Source of the DNA: Alphaproteobacteria bacterium
GTDB taxonomy: Bacteria > Pseudomonadota > Alphaproteobacteria > UBA8366 > Aestuariispiraceae
Length of the DNA stretch: 64,000 nucleotides
Reading direction: 5' to 3'
Assembly: GCA_033344895.1 (NCBI GenBank)
Contig: JAWPMN010000001.1
Location: 4,286,001-4,350,000 of the forward strand
Part shown: positions 58,947 through 64,000 of the stretch, piece after piece
How positions within the stretch are numbered: the first letter of the stretch is position 1
How the letters are laid out: the number at the start of each line of letters is the position of its first letter
The notes under the pieces: model-generated
The model's input: only the letters and a program-made list of their open reading frames with translations
What the model was told of the DNA's origin: nothing
Database searches by the model: none
Program-made: the position numbers and the translations under genes

Positions 58947-60314
58947 TTCGTTTTGGTCTTTGATGAGATATCCCTCCGCTACCAGCCAACCGCGGATTTT
59001 CTCCTGCTCCTGCCTGTACCGAGTGATCTCCAGGCCATGGTCGTAGACCGTATCCACGCTGTCCCCTCTGGACCAGCCACCAAGCTCGCTGGAGGTCCGA
59101 AGATCGACACCGGCCCGCCGCGCCGCCGTGCGCCATGTATGGCGAAAGGAGTGTTCGGCCAGTTCCCCATCGGTCTGCTCGCCCAATGTCTTCCGCCGCA
59201 GCCGAGTGAAGGCTGACGACACCGCTGGGGAACGCTTGTCATCGGACTTGCGCTTGCCACGTTCGGGGAAGAGAGACCCTTTCTCCTTTACCACCTTCAT
59301 GCGTCGTTGGATCACGTCCTGAGCGGGACCGACAAGCGGGACATAGCGGACTGCACTTTCGGTCTTGCCCTTCGGGACGGTGTAGCCCCTGCCGTCCTTA
59401 TCGACCCATGACGCGTCAATCTCCATGATCTCGCTGAGACGGACACCAGTCAGGAGCGCGATTCGCATTACGTCCCCAAGGGTTGAGCCTGCAGGTTCCG
59501 CCTTGAATAGCTTCCTGACTTCTTCGGCGGTGAACGGTCGGCGTGTCTTCGCTGCAGCTCGTACCTCCTTCTTAGATGGAGCCTGCTTGTCCCATGGGGT
59601 CATCGGCTCATAGGGGATGTAGCCGCGCTTCATCGCCCAGGTCCAAATGCCCTTGAGCAGAGTCACCTTCTTCTGGATGGTCGCGGGGGAAGGGCCGCTC
59701 GGGGAACGCGGCGTCTTCAGCGTTGGCAGATACTGGGTCACGAACTCAGCGGCCATACGCCGGTCAACCGTCTCAATCGTCACGTCACCCTTGCAGAACC
59801 GCCGGAAGTCCTCCCACGCCGTCTTGAGGTTTATCTGCGTGGACTTGGAGAGTTTCCCGCCGTCATCCTCAAGGTACTTCTCGTAGATCGTCTTGAGGGG
59901 CGTCTCCTTGCCAGTCGCTGCGTCATACCAGCGCTTGGCAACTTCGTATCCATGGGATCGCTCGATCTTCTCCGTGCGGAGCATGATGCTTTCTTCGGTC
60001 GCTTCGATCAGTTCGGGGTCGTCGATCTGCGCCAATATCTCCGCGTAGGAGAGCGCCTCGTCCATGTCTCCAAGGCGTTCGGCACGCGCCTTAAGTTCTT
60101 CTGCTCTGATCTGCCCGAGCCGAATGTCACGCTTGTGCCGTGCTTCCCGAAGGTTTCGCGTCCCCAGCCCCTCGCGGATTTCCTTGCCGTAGGGTCTCCC
60201 GGTCTTGGGGTTCGTGTAGCCGATCAGCGCTTCCGGCGTCCGCATACGGAAGCACCAGCCCTTGCGGCCTTTGGGCTGATATAGGAACTCGGTTTCCAGC
60301 ACGTCTTTACCCAT
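58944..60314 (-). CDS. int: Tyrosine site-specific integrase of the island
   Basis: 456 residues. An N-terminal arm and SAM-like core-binding region (about 1-235) precede the catalytic domain with Arg292 (LTGVRLSEIM), His388-x-x-Arg391 (EHSFRHTWR), a Trp at the next histidine place (LGGWSRG) and nucleophile Tyr424 (SVDTVYDHG). It integrates and excises the island at tRNA-Glu, whose 3' end lies 80 bp upstream. The ATG at 60314 is chosen; GTG or TTG starts further up would cover the arm-type repeats of the promoter region. Confidence 0.93.
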   Translation of the reverse strand: MGKDVLETEFLYQPKGRKGWCFRMRTPEALIGYTNPKTGRPYGKEIREGLGTRNLREARHKRDIRLGQIRAEELKARAERLGDMDEALSYAEILAQIDDPELIEATEESIMLRTEKIERSHGYEVAKRWYDAATGKETPLKTIYEKYLEDDGGKLSKSTQINLKTAWEDFRRFCKGDVTIETVDRRMAAEFVTQYLPTLKTPRSPSGPSPATIQKKVTLLKGIWTWAMKRGYIPYEPMTPWDKQAPSKKEVRAAAKTRRPFTAEEVRKLFKAEPAGSTLGDVMRIALLTGVRLSEIMEIDASWVDKDGRGYTVPKGKTESAVRYVPLVGPAQDVIQRRMKVVKEKGSLFPERGKRKSDDKRSPAVSSAFTRLRRKTLGEQTDGELAEHSFRHTWRTAARRAGVDLRTSSELGGWSRGDSVDTVYDHGLEITRYRQEQEKIRGWLVAEGYLIKDQNE

Positions 60315-60320
60315 ATCCGT

Positions 60321-60351
60321 GTTGTACACAGTGGACAACGGATTGGACAAC
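60321..60351. repeat. Arm-type repeats at the right island end
   Basis: GTTGTACACA (60321-60330), TGGACAAC (60332-60339) and TGGACAAC (60344-60351) are mirror-image copies of elements at 50171-50205. They sit between the integrase start and the right att core. They may bind integrase and autoregulate its gene. Confidence 0.6.
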
Positions 60352-60390
60352 AACGTTCCGAATTCGTGAGCTATTTCAATATGTTAGGAG

Positions 60391-60410
60391 AAGTGGCGAC
60401 CCCTACGGGA
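60391..60410. repeat. Right attachment site in the tRNA-Glu 3' end
   Basis: The 20-bp sequence identical to 50097-50116 covers the last 17 bases of the tRNA gene (acceptor 3' strand, CCA and part of the T arm) plus three bases beyond it. Confidence 0.93.
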
Positions 60411-60469
60411 TTCGAACCCGTGTTGCCGCCGTGAAAGGGCGGTGTCCTAGGCCTCTAGACGAAGGGGTC
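60394..60469 (-). tRNA. tRNA-Glu (anticodon UUC)
   Basis: 76 bases including an encoded CCA. On the minus strand it begins GACCCCTTCGTCTAGAGGCC, with anticodon loop CTTTCAC (anticodon TTC, plus positions 60433-60435), the T-loop sequence GGTTCGAATCC, and ends AGGGGTC-G-CCA. The 7-bp acceptor stem pairs fully. It remains intact after island insertion. A promoter with TTGACC (60538-60533) and TAAACA (60515-60510), 17 bases apart, lies upstream. Confidence 0.96.
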
Positions 60470-60509
60470 GCTGTAGAGGCGCGGCGATGTGTGCCGTCCG
60501 TGGAGCGGG

Positions 60510-60538
60510 TGTTTACAGAGCCCCGGCGGGTTGGTCAA
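60510..60538 (-). promoter_or_regulatory. Sigma-70 promoter of tRNA-Glu
   Basis: On the minus strand TTGACC (60538-60533), a 17-base spacer and TAAACA (60515-60510) match the housekeeping consensus closely, giving a start near 60503 and a leader of about 34 bases to the mature tRNA. Confidence 0.65.
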
Positions 60539-60590
60539 GCGTCCCGTTTCATCAAATCGACAAGTTTTTTGTTTTGTTGAATTCCGGAAA

Positions 60591-60606
60591 CGGCACGCAG
60601 ATTGCA
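60591..60606 (+). promoter_or_regulatory. Sigma-54 promoter of the flagellar gene
   Basis: CGGCACGCAGATTGCA fits TGGCAC-N5-TTGCA with one change; the invariant GG (60592-60593) and GC (60604-60605) are 10 bases apart. The start would be near 60617, about 46 bases before the gene at 60663. Sigma-54 control of hook-type genes is well known in alphaproteobacteria. Confidence 0.75.
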
Positions 60607-60662
60607 TTAGTTTCGTCGGATCAGTCCGTCCAATCCGGGACGATGAAAGACGAGGCCTGCTC

Positions 60663-61952
60663 ATGGTAGCCTATTCCCTGTTCTCGCCCGCGATCAGCGC
60701 CATGCAGGCCCAGTCGCGTTCGTTCCAGAACATCAGCGACAACGTCTCCAATTCGCAGACACCGGGCTACAAGGCCGGACAGGTTCGCTTCCAGGAAATG
60801 GTTGCCGGCACAAACAACGGCAGCCGATTCAAGGGGCTGTTGGGCACGCAGGCGCACCAACAGGTGTTTCGCGAGACAGAAGGCGTCGTCACCAGTTCCG
60901 ACCGCGCGCTCGATGCCGCGCTTTCCGGCGAAGGCTTCTTTGTCACATCGACTTCGCTCACCCCCTCCGGCCGCACGATCGAACTGACCGATGCCGGGCG
61001 GTTCAGTCAGACCCTGGTCGGCGAAGGGGCCGGTGCGGAGGTCTATCTGACCGACATCAAGGGCAACTTCCTGATGGGATGGCCGTTCGATGCGGAGAAC
61101 GGCACGTTCCAGGTCGATACCGGCGGCATCGGATCGCTCTCTGCGATCCGGATTGATCAGGAAGGCAACACCTTCGAAGCCAATGCGACGACCGAGACCG
61201 TGCTGCAGGTCAATCTGCCCGCGACAGCCACGGCCGGCGACAGGTTCGATTTCGACATCCCGATCTTTGACGGAACCGGCGATGACGACGGGACCAGTGA
61301 TGTGCGCCAGGTCATCACCCGCTTCACCAAGGCTGCCGGCACCAATGTCTGGGACCTGACGGTTTCCGGAACTGGCGGCACGGTAACCACCCCGGCCGTC
61401 CAGCCGATTCAGGTCGAATTCGACGCCAACGGCCAGATCAGCCTGGTCAACGGTGTGGCTGAGGCCCCGATCAACCTCTCCATCGACTGGGGCGCGCCCG
61501 CGGTCACCACGGCGTTCACTCTCGACCTTGCCGGGTCGACCAGCTACGCCGACGGTGCCAACCAGGTTGATCTCCGGGTCGACGGCAATACCGACGGCGT
61601 CCTCAGCAGCGTACAATTCGGCGAGAACGGCAACATCATCGGCATCTTCTCCAACGGGATCGACCGGCCGCTTGGCCGTGTCGCCGTCGCCGATGTCGTC
61701 GAGCCCAACCGGCTGCTGTCCTCCGGGCAGACCCACTGGCGTGTGGGTCCGAATTCAGGCGATCTGAACCTGATCGATCTGGCGAACACGGACCGCGTCT
61801 TCTTTGCCGGATCGGCCATCGAACTGTCGACGACCGATCTCGGGACCGAGTTCACCAACATGATCATTACCCAGCGGGCCTATTCCTCGGCGGCAACGAC
61901 CCTCAAGACAGTGGACGAGATGGTTCGCACGGCAACGGAGCTGAAGAGTTAA
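60663..61952 (+). CDS. Flagellar hook / basal-body rod family protein (FlgE-type)
   Basis: 429 residues. The N-terminal rod motif (SLFSPAISAMQAQSRSFQNISDNVSNSQTPGYKAG; core NISDNVSNSQTPGYK) and the C-terminal heptad helix (QRAYSSAATTLKTVDEMVRTATEL) form the coiled coil shared by FlgE, FlgF and FlgG, with a beta-rich middle that suits a hook protein. It is exported by the flagellar type III system. Its start at 60663 is set by the sigma-54 promoter and the motif. It stands alone between a tRNA gene and recJ, with no other flagellar gene in view. Confidence 0.88.
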   Translation: MVAYSLFSPAISAMQAQSRSFQNISDNVSNSQTPGYKAGQVRFQEMVAGTNNGSRFKGLLGTQAHQQVFRETEGVVTSSDRALDAALSGEGFFVTSTSLTPSGRTIELTDAGRFSQTLVGEGAGAEVYLTDIKGNFLMGWPFDAENGTFQVDTGGIGSLSAIRIDQEGNTFEANATTETVLQVNLPATATAGDRFDFDIPIFDGTGDDDGTSDVRQVITRFTKAAGTNVWDLTVSGTGGTVTTPAVQPIQVEFDANGQISLVNGVAEAPINLSIDWGAPAVTTAFTLDLAGSTSYADGANQVDLRVDGNTDGVLSSVQFGENGNIIGIFSNGIDRPLGRVAVADVVEPNRLLSSGQTHWRVGPNSGDLNLIDLANTDRVFFAGSAIELSTTDLGTEFTNMIITQRAYSSAATTLKTVDEMVRTATELKS

Positions 61953-61964
61953 CGCCGCAGCCGG

Positions 61965-63755
61965 CTACCGAATTTCCGCTGCATCGTCGACCATCAACTG
62001 CACCTTCTCGATCCCCTGCCAGGTATCGAGGCGCAGGCGCCCGGCCAGATGGATCGCCCGGTCACCCTGAGCCCGCAGTAGAACCTGCCCCATGGGCGTG
62101 TCGGCGCAACGGAAGGCGATGCCCTTCAGCCGCCCGCCCATGGCGTCGGCGACCTGGATCTGGACATGGTCCTCCCCGACCACCCGGGCCTGGACGATCC
62201 GCGCCTCCGGTATGGCAAAGCGCGGCTCCGCGTTTCCCTGGCCGAAGGGTTGCAGCCGCTCCAGCGCCCGAATGAGGTCCAGTGAGGCGCCCCCGACGCT
62301 GACCGTGCCGTCCAGGCGCAGAATGGGGGTCAGCCCCGCCGTGCCGGCTTCCACCGCGATGCGGTCGCGCAGGAACCGGGTCAATTCTGCCAGTCGGTCC
62401 GCCGCGACGGTAAATCCTGCCGCCATCTTGTGGCCGCCACCATTGATCAGCAGATCGCTCTGACGTGCCGCAATCACGGCGGAGCCCAGATCGATACCAG
62501 GGACCGAGCGGCCGGAGCCCTTGCCGATGCCGTCGTCGTCGAGCGCAACCACGCAGGTCGGCCGGTTGTAGCGTTCCTTGAGCCTGCTGGCGACGATACC
62601 GATGACGCCCGGGTGCCAGCCCTGGCCGGAGGCAATGATCATTGCCGCCTCGGTGTCACCGGACGCCTCGACCTGGGCGATCGCCTCCTCAAGGCAGGTC
62701 TTCTCAATCTCGCGACGTTCCTCGTTATAGGCGTCCAGACGCTGCGCGATGACCTGGGCGCGCTGAAGATCGTCCGTGGACAGCAGTTCCGTTCCCAGAG
62801 CCGCCTCCCCCACCCGGCCACCGGCGTTGACCCTGGGGCCCAGCAGGAAGCCTGCATGATAGGTTCCCGGCGCCTCCGAGACCCGCGCGACGTCCGACAG
62901 GGCCGACAGGCCGGCATTGCCGCGTCGCGCCATGACCTTGAGGCCCTGGGCAACCAGCGCGCGATTCACCCCGGTCAGCGGCACCACATCACAGACTGTG
63001 CCCAGGGCAACGAGGTCCAGCAGAGCCATCAGATCCGGCGCCGGACGGGCGTCGAACCAGCCCTCGGCCCGCAAGGTCCGGTTCAGCGCGACAATCAGCA
63101 GAAAGGTGACCCCGACCGCCGCCATGTTGCCGTGCGGGCTGTCGTCGTCCAGCCGGTTCGGATTTACCACCGCCAGCGCGGCAGGCAGGCGCGGCTCAGC
63201 CACATGGTGGTCGACGACGATGGTCGCAACGCCGCGATCCGCCGCCTCCTGCAGGACGTCGAAGGCGGTAATGCCACAATCGACGGTAATGACGATATCG
63301 GCCCCGTCCTGCTTCAGCTTGAGCAGCGCGGCGACGTTCGGCCCATAGCCTTCGGCGAGCCGGTCCGGGATGTAGCTCAGTATCCGTCCCCCCGCCGCCC
63401 GGACGTAACGCAGCAGCAGCGCGGAAGACGTCGCGCCGTCGACGTCGTAATCCCCGAAAACCGCGATGGTCTTCCCGCCCTTGATCGCGTCGGCAAGGTG
63501 TCGAACCGCCTGATCCATATCGCGCAGATGCGACGGGTCGGGCAGGTCGCGGGACAGTTTGGGGTCCAGAAAGGCTTCCGCAGCGTCGAGATCGATACCG
63601 CGCGCGGCCATGGCCCTGGCCACCGGCTCAGGCAGATTGTACCGCTGAGCCAGGGCGGCTGTCAGGCGGGCATCGTCGGGCCGTGCCTCCCAGCGCTTTC
63701 CCGAGGCCGACTGCGCGACCCCAAGGAATGCTTCGGACGACCCGTCGAATGCCAT
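61965..63755 (-). CDS. recJ: Single-stranded-DNA-specific exonuclease RecJ
   Basis: 596 residues, typical length. The DHH phosphoesterase core contains VFGDYDVDGATSSALLLRY, IVITVDCGIT and the DHH motif (TIVVDHHVAEPRLP); the DHHA1 domain (GKGSGRSVPGIDLGSAV; NGGGHKMAAGFTV) and an OB-fold tail complete it. It degrades ssDNA 5' to 3' in recombination and mismatch repair. It is convergent with the flagellar gene, 12 bp apart, and follows glpX by 9 bp. Confidence 0.95.
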   Translation of the reverse strand: MAFDGSSEAFLGVAQSASGKRWEARPDDARLTAALAQRYNLPEPVARAMAARGIDLDAAEAFLDPKLSRDLPDPSHLRDMDQAVRHLADAIKGGKTIAVFGDYDVDGATSSALLLRYVRAAGGRILSYIPDRLAEGYGPNVAALLKLKQDGADIVITVDCGITAFDVLQEAADRGVATIVVDHHVAEPRLPAALAVVNPNRLDDDSPHGNMAAVGVTFLLIVALNRTLRAEGWFDARPAPDLMALLDLVALGTVCDVVPLTGVNRALVAQGLKVMARRGNAGLSALSDVARVSEAPGTYHAGFLLGPRVNAGGRVGEAALGTELLSTDDLQRAQVIAQRLDAYNEERREIEKTCLEEAIAQVEASGDTEAAMIIASGQGWHPGVIGIVASRLKERYNRPTCVVALDDDGIGKGSGRSVPGIDLGSAVIAARQSDLLINGGGHKMAAGFTVAADRLAELTRFLRDRIAVEAGTAGLTPILRLDGTVSVGGASLDLIRALERLQPFGQGNAEPRFAIPEARIVQARVVGEDHVQIQVADAMGGRLKGIAFRCADTPMGQVLLRAQGDRAIHLAGRLRLDTWQGIEKVQLMVDDAAEIR

Positions 63756-63764
63756 GCCAATTCC

Positions 63765-64000
63765 TTACAGTTTGATCCAATCCTTGCGGGCGAAGTCATG
63801 GACCGTTTCGATCTTGCGAACCGTACCGGTGGAGGAGCGCATGACCAGAGACTGTGTCCGGGCGCCGCCTTCGGTCATTTCGACACCGCGCAGCAGGTTG
63901 CCGTCGGTCACACCGGTCGCCGCGAAGATCACGTCGCCCGCCGCAAGTTCCTTCATGTCGTATTTGCGATTCAGGTCCACGATTCCCGTCCGCTCCGCAC
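63765..64000 (-). CDS. glpX: Fructose-1,6-bisphosphatase class II GlpX (3' end only)
   Basis: The last 78 codons are present; the gene continues beyond the right edge. The ending KELAAGDVIFAATGVTDGNLLRGVE is the GlpX C-terminal signature (core VIFAATGVTDGNLLRG). It dephosphorylates fructose-1,6-bisphosphate in gluconeogenesis. It lies 9 bp upstream of recJ on the same strand, a pairing common in Rhodospirillales and relatives. Confidence 0.9.
   Translation of the reverse strand, partial: AERTGIVDLNRKYDMKELAAGDVIFAATGVTDGNLLRGVEMTEGGARTQSLVMRSSTGTVRKIETVHDFARKDWIKL

Noticed and set aside
1-64000. CRISPR array, rRNA, riboswitch, insertion sequence
   Set aside because: No spaced direct repeats of CRISPR type, no rRNA-like stretches, no transposase gene and no recognised riboswitch core were found on reading.

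Overview
The window looks like a chromosomal segment of an alphaproteobacterium, probably a marine or soil Rhodospirillales-like organism. It is GC-rich with tightly overlapping operons. The family content fits: a glpSTPQUV-type glycerol ABC system, a dctBD-controlled TRAP transporter, a fused allantoinase/OHCU decarboxylase, a bhc cluster and a recJ-glpX pair. The taxon is an inference from gene content only.

Layout. (1) 1-5022, minus strand: dctB-dctD sensor/regulator genes, then dctP and the start of dctQ, with a textbook sigma-54 promoter and dyad upstream sites before dctP. (2) 5060-15583: a LysE exporter gene, then a glycerol locus. One arm is glpV-glpS-glpT-glpP-glpQ-glpU-mgsA-PfkB kinase; the divergent arm is glpR-glpD. 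(3) 15727-24782: an AraC regulator facing an iron-chelate type operon (TonB-dependent receptor, FecBCD-like ABC transporter, DUF2218 protein, ExbB, two different ExbDs, and a TonB with a long Pro-Glu repeat). A two-PAS histidine kinase follows (24938-26599). (4) 26852-44474: purine catabolism. This covers guanine deaminase, urate hydroxylase PuuD, a LysR regulator, a BMP-type ABC importer, XdhABC, HIU hydrolase, PuuE-UraD fusion, ureidoglycine aminohydrolase, ureidoglycolate lyase and an 8-oxoguanine deaminase-type amidohydrolase. (5) 44581-50037: bhcD-bhcC-bhcB-bhcA and divergent bhcR, the beta-hydroxyaspartate cycle. (6) 50097-60410: a 10.3-kb genomic island in the 3' end of a tRNA-Glu gene. 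It is bounded by 20-bp direct repeats and carries hsdR-hsdS-hsdM, an unknown gene, a serine recombinase, a small membrane protein and a tyrosine integrase. (7) 60394-64000: tRNA-Glu, a flagellar hook-type gene with its own sigma-54 promoter, recJ, and the 3' end of glpX.

How it works together. The purine genes feed guanine, xanthine and 8-oxoguanine through urate and allantoin to glyoxylate. The adjacent bhc genes then assimilate glyoxylate (with glycine) to aspartate and oxaloacetate, so the 23-kb stretch 26852-50037 reads as a purine-to-C4 carbon and nitrogen salvage unit. Only allantoate amidohydrolase is missing here. The main oddities are a predicted one-active-site asymmetry in the GlpS/GlpT ATPases, an ExbD pair in which one copy has Asn in place of the proton-path Asp, mirrored arm-type repeats at the island ends, and a 12-bp degenerate tandem repeat inside the island.
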